From positions 5,270,001-5,334,000 of the forward strand of contig OX485804.1 in NCBI GenBank assembly GCA_950295325.1: DNA of 64,000 nucleotides. Reading direction: 5' to 3'. The notes under the pieces were generated by a model. The model was given only the letters and a program-made list of their open reading frames with translations. It searched no databases and was not told where the DNA came from. Below are positions 10,527-20,857 of this stretch, one piece after another. Each line of letters begins with the position of its first letter. The stretch's first letter is position 1. A program made the position numbers and the translations under genes. The DNA comes from Polytrichum commune. Taxonomy: Eukaryota; Streptophyta; Polytrichopsida; Polytrichales; Polytrichaceae.

Positions 10527-13500
10527 ATGCCTCGCTCCAGCAAGGTGGAGCTCCCCGGCTGCCCTGCCTTTCGAGCTCTCTGCTGTGACAATCTCGGCTA
10601 CACCAAAGGTAACAAATGAAAACCACTTCACTTTTCTAGCAACAATGCAACGGCGTCAGATTCTTTCTTTTGTAGTTCCAGGCGGAGTCTGTTTCTCAGA
10701 TTGTGTTGCGTGCTTGCAGTGGTGGACCTTGACCCTGGAAAGGGGACGCCTCAGGTAATTAGTCGCTGGGGACAGCCGGATGGACATCAAGGAATTCTGT
10801 GCACTTCTTATTCCGATGACAACTCACAGCCGGTGAGACACTGGTCTTGACTCGTTTTACAAGTCTCGCCAATTTAGGGTTTAGGGTTTTAGGGTTTAGG
10901 AGGTGTGCAAGAATCTTGTGTGCATTTCGTTGTGGAGTTTCCTTGTAGGTTGATTGAATTCAAGGTTGTTAAGGGAGATTGCTAAAAGGTTTTGGATTCT
11001 GGCCTGATTTTCGTTGTGCAGGGTTTTGCTGTGGCAAGAAAGAATGGCAGGGTGAGATTTTCTTCTTATGTCCATATTCATTGAAAGCTAGTTTTTGTGC
11101 ACAGCTTAGGGTATAGTGCACTACATCACTCCTTTTTCGCCAAGAGAACAATCCTGTTGGTGACATAGAACTAAGCTGCACTACACATGTCTACCAAAAG
11201 CTAGTAGTTTGTGAAACATAACATCTTTGTTGCCAGGAGAGTGTGACTGGAGATCACTCACAATGTTAATTTTTCACAACCTCATTTCTTTTCTGCAGGG
11301 AGAGTGTGAGTGAACTTACATAATCTAGTAATAAGCATTTTGGCTACTCAAGGTGATTCAGAATCAAGTTGTCGTTGCATTATCAGGTTGAGGCTTTAAT
11401 TGCTGTCTCCATCTTCACCATGAGAGTGGAGGTCCAGATTTTAGTTACATGCATCTCTGTGACTCGATTGACAGGAGAAATTTTTTAATGCTTTTTCAGG
11501 TTGAAGTGTTGCATCCTGTTTCTGGAGTGGTTCTTGCTAATGTAGGAGTGCCCACCTTGGCTGACTCCGCCATGGGAGGGAGCAAAAGGACAAGAGAAGA
11601 TGCTAGCACCTCTGTCTGCGGGATTCATCTTTTCAAGAAGAGTAGTTTCTGGTAAGAGCTTTCTTCTGAGCCAGGCACTTGTAGTCATCTGAAGTTGGCC
11701 GGTGTGTGGTCACTCCTATTGCACTGATATAAACCACATCAAAGGTCAAATTTCACTCCCTTTCTGTGCTATCCCAAGGACTTAAGAACTTAAGAAGCAC
11801 TGGAATGTTTTTGAAACGTTCTTGAAACCACCCTTCAAATGCGAACTACTTCTTCCTTCCTTCCTTTCAGTCAGTAACTGACAGAAAAATACCAAGCTTT
11901 GGGTGGGTATGGTAGTTCTGAGGAAACTTGCTGTTTCTCATCCAGATATTCTTAATTTGATGCTTAAAATCTTGTTTGCAAGGTTTTTTTAATCATTTGA
12001 AGTTGGCTGGGGTGTGCTCACCCCTTTTTTTATGACATAAGGCAATTAAAGGTCAAAATTCATTGTGTTCTGTGGCTTTCTTTGGGTGCAAGAGCTTGAG
12101 AAGCACTAAGATCTTCACGAGTAGGTGTTACTTTCGTCTCATTCTGTCTATGCAATATGCAGGGGTACATCTGTGCTCACTTGCACAGAGGAGGGTGTAG
12201 CAGCAATTCAACGCATCTCGTATCAAGATAAAGAGGGAGATGATAATATGGATGTTTGTACAACTCACAAAGATGTTGTTGATGAAGCGTCAACAAGTTG
12301 GAGTGTGACTGAGTCAGGATGTGTCTTGTGCTTACAAGTTGATGGCACTGAAAGTTATGCCATCTTTGGAGGGTAAGCCCTTGCTTACGAGTCCAAGTTT
12401 TCTTCATGGCAATGTATTATATATATGTTACTGCATTGCATGTTGCAGAGTTCTTCTAAACATCTCCAACACCGACCTTCTAGATTTCTTTGTAAGCAGA
12501 TAGTTTACACCGAATTCAGAATCTCAGTATGGGATTAATGTTGGCCATGTGCTCATAGAAATATCCTTGGAAATGTTTTGTCCCTGAGCTTTGCAGCCCC
12601 TGGAAACCACCTGGTGTCTGCACATTGAATATCTCATATACAGAAACAGGAATACGCAGTTATCTTCAAATGCCATATTCTATTGGAATTCATGTCCACT
12701 TTTCTTGATGATTTTTCCGAGGTAGTTGTATCATCTGCATACCTAAATGCTTATAAAAGTCATGTGCTTTTCTTCATGGAAGGTACACAAGTTATTTTTC
12801 AGGAATGAAATTCTATCACTGCATACATTTTCAAATAAACACTTCACCTTAACTTTGCAGGAAAGGTGTGGATGTGAGCCTTTGGGACCTTAAAAAGTGC
12901 TCCCAGATATGGAGTGCTAAAAATGTAAGTCACTAGTTGTAATGACTTGTTGATTTTTGTTCTAACGTTCTGGTTATTTGATGTTATTTGGTGATGTTTC
13001 AAGTCACCTTGTTGCAATAATTTGTTGTTTTGAGGTTCTCTTGTGGTTGTTAGTTGAAGTTTCAAATGTCTAGTTAATTTTGCAGTCTCCTTCAATCTGC
13101 CAGGAAGAAATTTCGTTGATGTGCACTTGAAGGAACTTTGCAGTTCAATTTTGTGTCTGTACAAGTTTCATGTGTTTCTTGCTGGCTATGGTGATATGGG
13201 CTAGTGACTAAACTTACTACCATGTCATGAAATCCTTTCTTGCATGATCTTGCAAGGTTTAGGATTGTTATGAGGGTTAGGTGTTAGGGGTTCAGATTGT
13301 CCAAAGAATGATATCTTAGTGCTTATTTGTTTTATGCAATTGGCAGCCAAGAAGGGACAATTTGGGGTTAATTGCTCCATCATTTGTCACCTCATTGACA
13401 TTCTTGTCCAAAGATGATCATCAAAAGTTCGTTGTTGGAACTGGCCAGCACCAGGTACTACATTTATTTCAAACAGATGTCACCTACTTGGGAAGATCTA

Positions 13501-15346
13501 TATAGTGCATCATGCATCAGTATGTTAAATCGTATTTGATAATTTATAACAAATATTTTATTTTGAGGGTTTCTTAAATTGAGTGCAATAAATATTTCTG
13601 TTAATGTGGTGTTCCTAAGTCCCATTTTTTTCAATTTTGTGCAGATTCGACTATATGATGCAAAAGCACAACGGCGACCAATCATGTCTTTTGATTATGG
13701 TGAATCACCAATCAAGTCTATTACATCCGATGGTGATGGTTACACAGTTTATGTTGGAACTGGAAACGGAGATTTAGCATGCTTTGATATGCGCAGTGGT
13801 GAGCAACTGAATATTGACACAGTGGGTTAAATAAGTCACAATTTAAATTAATGTGAATATAGTGAGGACTACCGACATGTACATTCAATACCGAAATGTT
13901 TTGAATTACTAGGGATCGTATATCTATTTCCTAGTCAATTTTAATTTCTGGAGGGGATGCAGGTCAAAATGTTGGAGGTTTCAAGGGAAAAATAGCCGGG
14001 AGCATTAGGTCGATATCTCGGCACCCAACCTTACCCCTGATTGCATCATGCGGTATGTGGAAGATTCCTATTGGTCCAAAGTCTCTTACATTTTGATCTT
14101 TATCTTGTTTGTTTCAAGTTACTACACGTTTGTGCATAATTAAAAAGTGCGCCAAATTTCACCAAAGTACTGAATTAGTAAAGAGGACCTTGTGTTTACT
14201 GGGGATTTCATATTTGGTGTAGTTTATGTTCTGGTTTGATCCTATGACATGTGCAGGACTGGATCGGTTTCTTAGAATCCATCACACAAAGACAAGGCAG
14301 CTTCTCTCAGTGGTCAGTCTCTATTGATCTTTTTATTATAATAATATTTAACAAGTAGCTTATGGACAGAAATGATACGAATCAATCAGTCATGTAGCAT
14401 TAACAAGTATTATCCTATTTGCACCGCATAGGACATGCATTGGTTCCACTTTTTCTTAGGCAACTTGGATGTACCTAGCGCCAGTTTAGATTGGGAATAT
14501 TGTTCATTCTTGTAAGCTTGTTCTTATCAAACTAAAGTTGAGATTGATTTAAGTAATATTCTGATATTTCCTGTGTTCAGTACCAAATAGATGGGTGGGA
14601 AACTCAATAAAATCATGGTCTCATGTTCATAAGGGTTAAAATAAATGCTATATTGTGCAGTTATTCTTGAAGCAGCAATTGGTCAGTACGGTGTTCTCAA
14701 GTATCCAACCGCCACTTCCACCATCAGATTCAACAGAAAAAGGTAATCTTATTGATCAATGTTGATTAATTCTTAAAAATATATTGGAATATGGTATCAC
14801 AAATTCCAAAGTTTTCCAACATGAAATATGCCTACTTTTCCCTATATATTTCCTGTTAAATCATAGTTGGAATTGTGTTATGTAGAATCACATCCAAGGT
14901 AGACAAGTTAGTAAATTTCATCCATAGTCGACTTGCTTAGAGATTAGTTATTTGTGTACATTGATTGGTGCTGGGTTGAGGTTTTTACTTCTGAAATAAT
15001 TTCAGATCTAAAACTCTTGTGGAGCTCATCATGGGTGTATCCATTGACAAGGGAGTTGGCTTCTCCAAATTCTGTCTTACATGAATTCCTTTAAAAAGTT
15101 TGATATTCTCAGCCGCTAAATCTTTTCTTGACTTCAATGTTTGCAGAAATATTAGAGTCCTCACCCATGGAGGAAATCAAAGAGACGGAGGCAGCTAGAG
15201 AAGAACTGGGGAACGGGAACAGTGAGCCCAGTAAAACATCAAAAGCAAAGAGGATCAAATCTTCGAAAACAGGAAAACCTGAAGGTTTGAATAAGCTTAG
15301 TAAGACAATTAAGAAGTCCCGGAAATTGAAAAGCAGTGGACCATAG
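10527..15346 (+). CDS. WDR74: WDR74/NSA1-like WD40 ribosome-biogenesis protein
   Basis: Twelve exons with matching phases encode 446 aa: 10527-10608, 10720-10832, 11022-11051, 11500-11651, 12163-12372, 12861-12924, 13347-13454, 13645-13798, 13963-14052, 14257-14312, 14661-14742, 15147-15346. The family (yeast Nsa1, human WDR74) is a nucleolar 60S-subunit assembly factor that works with the AAA-ATPase Rix7/NVL. Seen here: an N-terminus starting MPRSSKVELPGCPAFRAL, the family block FAVARKNGRVEVLHP, the stretch FGGKGVDVSLWDL, and the signature VRLYD-like block IRLYDAKAQRRPIMSFDY followed by a GDLACFDMRSG repeat and SCGLDRFLRIH. The last exon is a Lys/Ser-rich tail, as expected for a nucleolar protein. 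Length matches plant homologues. The ATG at 10527 is in frame with the conserved N-terminus and follows a GA-rich leader. Function is inferred from homology recalled, not searched. Confidence 0.93.
10873..10900 (+). repeat. interstitial telomere-like repeat (telo-box) in WDR74 intron 2
   Basis: Three to four TTTAGGG-type units lie about 40 bases downstream of exon 2. Short telo-boxes (AAACCCTAA) are known near the start of plant ribosome-biogenesis and translation genes, which fits this gene. Confidence 0.6.
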
Positions 15347-16558
15347 TGACAATACCATTCAAAGACTGGTTCTTCGTTGTTTGTCACAATTTTGACCTTA
15401 TAACAAAGATATGCAGAGGCAACTGCTAACAGGATATATTGTTTTTGAGACAAGCATTTGTGTGACTTTCTGAACCAGGGATGCACTTGCCTTTGTAGGT
15501 TATGAACCTAGGATTATCATGTCCAAGGAGTTACTTGTCAAATTGCAATTCGAACAAAGTCATGATTACTCCTATCCAACTAAGTCATCCTTATCCGAAT
15601 GGTATTCAACAATCCAGCATATGCTATAAGCTTTGGTCTTTAAGTTTCCTCTATAAAGTGTATAATAATACAGAAACTAAATTTGAATTAATAATTCTAT
15701 AAACATTTCTTCAATTTGATAAATGATATTTTGAAGGAATATTTAAGAAATGAATGATCGTTTATAGAATGATCGATTTAATATTCAATTTCAACGTATA
15801 CAACGCATCAATATTATACTTTCATATCTTAAGAAATATGCTACAATCAAAAATCTTTCAAAATCAAGGGGATTGCTGATGAGTGTGAACTTAGGCTGGC
15901 CCACTTGGCATGGTCAATGTGTTAGATCTACATTGATATTAATGACGATCAGTAGTACAACAAGTATAGATAGCCACAAAACTGCATACATGCAATTAGG
16001 TTGCCTCACACTAATTTACTGAGTTTCCACGCTATTTTGAACATTTGTTACCATAGTAGCAAAATGCAAGAACAAATCTTTTAATGTGGTTTCTATAGAG
16101 AAATTGCTGGAGTGAGGACCAACAAGATTTGACACATCAACACCACTCCATTTTGTTTTATACCTTAGACCCAACCCATGTGTCCGTGTCCACATTTGAC
16201 ACGTGCGAAGAACTTGATGAATCCTATGACGAAATTATATTTTGGCACTTAAAGCGCTAAACTAGACATCATCATGTAGCCGTAATGGGCATACCGCATT
16301 TTATAAACATGAAGTATTAATGATGGAGCTGTGCCTAAACATTTGATTTCGTGAAGCATACCAAAGGCTTCATCATGACTCAACCTGCACAATGTTCGAG
16401 GGATTGACATTAGTGATTTATCTCTCACTCTGGCCCGTCACAAGGCACATCTCTTTGTTGCCATTGAGGAGTTGATAAGCTAGATAAGCTAGACGGGCCT
16501 TGAATGGATTCTATTTTTTGACTAGGCCACTTCTACTAGGATATGAAAACAAGTAATT
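15347..16558. other. intergenic, 3' flank of the WDR74-like gene
   Basis: AT-rich sequence, probably 3' UTR then spacer. No further structure recognised. Confidence 0.5.
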
Positions 16559-17996
16559 CGGGCCACTCCACACCCGAGCCAAGAGCCGTGACCATGAAAT
16601 TGTGAGAGCCCAAGAGAAAGTGTTCAAAGGCCGTCCAAAGGCACCTCCAAAATCATGTAGTGTGGTCACGGATCCTCTAAGTGTCGCGCACCTCTCCATG
16701 AGGAGTGCCCGAAACACCATGGGCACAAGGGGGGCCCCGGAGTGACACCCGGGACTTGTGGTGCCGTTGGTGAGAGGGCCCAAGTGATCCTAGTGTGGGT
16801 GAGGGCCCTGGGCGTTGGGAGCGCCTCCCACCCACGAAGACTAGGAGGCACGAGGGTAAGACCATGAGCTATGCGTAGCTTATGGCATGTAGATTCTAGA
16901 ATGCTCAAGAACACCTTAGTCGGAGGTGTGAGCTAGGAGTTATGGCAATTTGAGTGGGGCGTTATCCCGGGACATCGCCCTGGTACAGCAGTGCCTGGGA
17001 GTGATTCCCGGGACTGCCAAGGTTCGAACATGCATAACTCCCTCAATACTTACTTGAATGGGGCAAGTGAGGAGTCCATGGGCATCTAAGTGAAGCGTAG
17101 ATGAAGATGGAGTGGTTGTTTGTTAGCATCAAACATCATATAAGGAAGTTATGATGGTTTGAAGCTGCTGAGGGCTTCTAGGCCCAACAACTAAGGGAAA
17201 ATGTCTACTTGGCCCCAGCTCTTGGTAGAGAGACATAAGGTTTCTTGACGGTGGTGAAGGGGCCCCGCTTAGAGTCCTAGAGGCTTATATGGGTGAGGTG
17301 GTGTGGCCTCACCCACCCGAGGCTGAACGGCACAACCTCCATGGGCTTTGGCCCATTGTGAGGCCATAGTTGCCTAGTATGATTCGTGTTGTTGTAGTGT
17401 TGCTCCGGCAATGCGATGATCAACATAAGATTGGACTTTCATGGACGGAAGTCCACATCTAAGAATTGGTTACCGATTAAGGGGTGAGTCCCGAAAGCAA
17501 AGTAGGAGGGTTGGTTCCCCTCCTATCAACTATAAGGTCCGGGGTAGGAGGAGCTAACCATTAGCATGGCGGAATGCAAAGGGTTAACGCTCGTAACCTT
17601 TGCTAGAAATGAAAATAGGCAAGATTGTTAAGGGGGCTAGCAAGGGTTGCGACACTAAGTGTAGTGTAAAGTCATATTCATGCGAGTCCTCACACATGGT
17701 AACATAGAATAAATCAACAGTTGTGAGCATTCGGAGTGCCATGGTCTCGCGGTTTTGTGCTAGGTCTACCTCCAAGAGGTGGTTTTTGAAAATAATCCAA
17801 GTGACCATGAAACATGATCCATTCGATGTCATGTAGGAATCCATGTAGACTTTACATCCATCTTGCATTCACAACCTCTGTTGGTCCCTCAAGCGTAGTG
17901 TGAAGTGAACTTGGACCGGCTTTGCCTTGTCCACTAATGAGAGTGCTTGAAGTGTAATGGTCATGGGCTCTTAGTCTTGTGTGTGAAGTGGCCCTT
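16559..17996 (+). mobile_element. TIR element (GGGCCACTTCACAC family) split by a solo LTR
   Basis: Ends GGGCCACTCCACACCCGAG and CTTGTGTGTGAAGTGGCCC are inverted repeats. Without the inserted 16682-17659 segment the element is about 460 bases. It aligns along its length with 55238-55715, sharing GAGCCAAGAGCCGTGACCAT, ACCTCCAAAATCATGTAG and ACCTCCAAGAGGTGGTTT. No coding capacity is seen. Confidence 0.8.
16682..17654. mobile_element. solo LTR (973 bp) with 5-bp target duplication
   Basis: Begins TGTCGCGCACC and ends GGGTTGCGACA (TG...CA with TGTCGC/GCGACA inverted tips). It is flanked on both sides by CTAAG (16677-16681 and 17655-17659). The paralogous element at 55238 has the uninterrupted site TCCTCAAGTGTAGTG near 55350, confirming an insertion. 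No internal retrotransposon domain is present, so it is a solo LTR. A TIR-only transposon with a 5-bp duplication is the less likely alternative. Confidence 0.8.
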
Positions 17997-18031
17997 AGTT
18001 CGAGCTAGTTAGGAAAACCAAATTGAGCATG

Positions 18032-18552
18032 TAGCCACTTTTCTAATGTGTTTCGGAGCTCATAAGAATAAGATAGCTTATTCAATATCAAAGTGAAGAT
18101 ACTTGTTCTCATTGAATGGTCATATAGGTCCACCCACCCCCAATGAAGTTGACTATTGAGTTAGAATGGTTATCTTATTTTGAGCACATAGTCCCAATTT
18201 TTTTAAACACTTGTCTTTTTTGTAATCATTTTTGAAGCCACACCTAACCACACATCACTCAAGTATATGTGTGTAATCAAGATAAGTAACCAAATTAGGC
18301 ACGTCTACCTTAAATTTTAGCTTCTTATGGGGCCACCTCTAATTGGTATGCAACAATGAAGCCTATCCTAGGTATGAAGAAAACAATAATAGACATGCCT
18401 AAGTCAATTACTTCTCTTCATTAGACACCCATATTTGAGTGGTATGTGGTTTGATGTGGCTCCAACAATGGATAACGTTGAGCATGAGAATATTCACTTT
18501 GATAATGAATAAGATATTCATATGAGCTTTGAAAATCATGAGGAAAGTGGCT
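18032..18552. mobile_element. long-TIR non-autonomous element (AGCCACTTTTC family)
   Basis: Terminal inverted repeats of about 75 bases: the left arm begins AGCCACTTTTCTAATG and contains GAGCTCATA and TATCAAAGTGAA; the right arm carries the reverse complement and ends GAAAGTGGCT. Diverged partial copies are at about 24159-24400 (LIG1 intron 5), 33395-33640 (PHOT intron 22), 34680-34890 (PHOT intron 21) and 61600-61880. No coding capacity is seen. Confidence 0.75.
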
Positions 18553-19516
18553 ACAACCTCAATATGGGTTTGCTAACCATCTCATGCTAATTGCTTGTTT
18601 CATGTCCTAGGAGAAGTGGTCTAGTTGAAAAAATAACCATTTAAAATCCATCTACCTATATACTAAGCTTACGGAGCGAAGCCTGATGTGAATGTTAAAA
18701 ACATGGCCAAATTTCCCTTTGTAATTTGAGGTACCCGTACTTTGTGTAATGCACCCCATGTATTTTGGAGTGCATTATGATTCTAGGTTAGAGCAACCGT
18801 TGAATCACCTCCTTGGACCTTTACGTTTGGTAATGCATTTGGGGGAGTGCATTATAATAAGGGCGTCGCCAACCTTGATTTAAAAGGTAGGCTCGCTCGG
18901 GAAATCGAATTTAATCTAGTGCATATTTTTTCAAGAACAATTCATTTTCTATATATGACCTAGGCTTTCAAGTGGGCTTTCGGGCCCAAGGTAGGTCCAA
19001 CCAGTCTGGGCCTAGGCTTGGTGACACCCCTGCATTATAGGGGACGCGGACAACCGATGCTCAACTACTGCCTTGCACGGTGTCCTTAGGCCCAACTCAA
19101 CAAGCCCACGGACAAATCGTGAATAGTGACACCTTGGCTAATCTTTCGTTCCCCCCAAAGTGCTTCATCAGATGCGGCTTTAGACCTGCCGACAACCCTT
19201 ATCAGCTCCAATTGAACAAGCTGGAACATTCCTCTACTGAAGAAGTTTGGAGTCATCCCCAAACATAACCCACAACTTCTCCATCTTGTCCACTGAGGTG
19301 GCTACATTAGTTGGTGACATGACGGATTAACGAAATGGACAAACTCTGGACTTGAACAACACACTGGATGAAGTTGTTGTTTCAGCCAATGACCTTTGAC
19401 AATCTTTTGTTCAAGCGCTCGTCTGAACCGGGCCTTATACCCCATTATGCTCTTCCCCTCATGCATTACGTATTACGCACAGAATATCAACTCCTCCCGC
19501 GTGATGTGGCTTGCAG
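18553..19516. other. intergenic stretch upstream of LIG1
   Basis: No gene or clear element recognised before the GA tract at 19517. Confidence 0.5.
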
Positions 19517-19844
19517 AGAAAGAGAGAGAGAGAGAGCGAGCGAGAGAGAGGGAGAGATGGGAATGGTCTTCGAGGTTCCTTGAACATTGTGCGTGGAGAC
19601 GCTTGAATCGTTCGTTGATTGAGTAAGTTAAGAAAGAAATAAGAGTAAGAAAGAAGAGTGAGAGTGAAGAGTCTTCCTGATGAAGCTCCTGGTGTGCCCT
19701 TCCTTGCGCCCCCTGCCATGCGCCTTCTTCAGGGCCCTCCGTCTCCCCTCCTCTCCTGCCCAAAATGCCCACCTCCCATGGCCTCCTCCTCCTCCTCGTC
19801 ATCGATCATCATTATCAAGGTAACTAGTTACATCAAAAGTCTCC

Positions 19845-20820
19845 TCAACAAATCCATTTCCTGCATTGCCATTGTTGTTTGCCTCCTTGCTGGCTTGCTG
19901 GCTTGCTGTGTTGGAATCCACAGGGAAGGAGGTTTGTTTGTACACACATTGGAGCTCTGAATGTGCAATGCCTTGGAGAATTTGTCTTGTTTGCTTGTTT
20001 GTGTGTTTGTTTGTTTGGTGTTTTAATCGTGCCTGAACCGTTACTTTAAGCGCTGAGGATAGAGACTATTATGAATGAGATAGATGAGTTTTGAATGATT
20101 CTTGTTAGAAATTGACAGGGGATTCCAACGCACCAAAGCATGTCTTATTTGATTTCCGTATGTGATAGTTATAATAGTTCAAAATTTCATTGGTAGATGT
20201 TCCAAAACCATTAACACGGGAGCCTGACGGTAAGGTGGTGAAAAACATTCTCATAATCACTGTGCACGATTTCAGGGTGTGGGTTTTAGCACCATCTACG
20301 TTAGAGAATTTCTTACCACAATTCTCCTTCACAATTCCATTTCCTACACTGCCATTTGGTTTGCCGCCTTGATTGCTGTGTTGGGAGCCACCTGGGAGGA
20401 GGTTTGTTTGTACACACGTTGGAGCTCTGAGTGTGCAATACCTTGGAGAGTTTATTTGTGTGTTTCCTTGGTTGGTGTTGTATGGGGCTGTGTTGACAGC
20501 AAGGGAGGGTAAGGTAGATGGTTCTAAAACCGTCACTTCTATCGCTGAGTATATTATGAGATAGTAGAGTTTTGAATGATTCTTGAATGATTCTTGTTTG
20601 CAATTGACAGGGGATTCCAACTCACCAAATCATGTCTTGTGAACTCCATATGCAAAAGTTATAAGAGTTTAGAATTTCATTGGTAGATGTTCCAAAACCA
20701 TCAACCCAGGACGGGAGCGTAAGGTGATGGATATTCTCATAATCATTATGTACTTATTGGGCAAGATTTTAGGCTGTCGCATTGGTTTTAGCACCATCTA
20801 CCTTAAAAGAATTTTGTGCC
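19845..20820 (+). repeat. tandem duplication spanning most of the LIG1 leader intron
   Basis: Unit 1 (about 19845-20320) and unit 2 (about 20330-20820) align throughout: GGAGGTTTGTTTGTACACAC, TTGGAGCTCTGA.TGTGCAAT, TTTTGAATGATTCTTG, ATTGACAGGGGATTCCAAC, TTTCATTGGTAGATGTTCC and TTTTAGCACCATCTAC occur in both. Unit 2 retains both MITE termini; in unit 1 the left terminus is lost. Confidence 0.85.
20511..20804 (+). mobile_element. MITE with 21-bp near-perfect TIRs in the LIG1 leader intron
   Basis: Left end AAGGTAGATGGTTCTAAAAC (20511) and the inverse of its right end, AAGGTAGATGGTGCTAAAAC, differ at one base. The flanking T and A allow a TA target site, as in Tc1/mariner-type MITEs; this assignment is tentative. 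A related right end is at 20282-20302, a lone left-type end at 56528-56546, and a relative at about 58370-58600. Confidence 0.75.
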
Positions 20821-20857
20821 TGTGTGATGGAATTTTGTTGTTTGCCAAAACAGTACC

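Larger units (their letters stand above)
19517..20853 (+). promoter_or_regulatory. DNA ligase 1 leader: GA tract, probable untranslated exon and leader intron
   Basis: A GA repeat at 19517-19556 is followed by a C/T-rich stretch that ends in a good donor (AAG|GTAACTAG, 19819). The acceptor before the ligase ATG is at 20853 (AAACAG|TACC). This suggests a non-coding first exon and an intron of about 1 kb. If the leader exon includes the ATGs at 19718, 19765 or 19778, they are upstream ORFs: none is in frame with the ligase after this splice. The 19718 frame would run past the ligase ATG and stop at 20882. No transcript evidence is available. Confidence 0.5.

Noticed and set aside
10141-10626. 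161-codon minus-strand ORF at the WDR74 start
   Set aside because: It is antisense to the conserved WDR74 first exon and covers a MITE and a GA tract.
19658-19960. Upstream ORF as a mitochondrial leader of DNA ligase 1
   Set aside because: It opens with GTG, and the ATGs at 19718, 19765 and 19778 are out of frame with the ligase after splicing 19819 to 20854.
20105-20620. 171-codon minus-strand ORF in the LIG1 leader intron
   Set aside because: It lies across a duplicated MITE-derived segment and has no protein motif.
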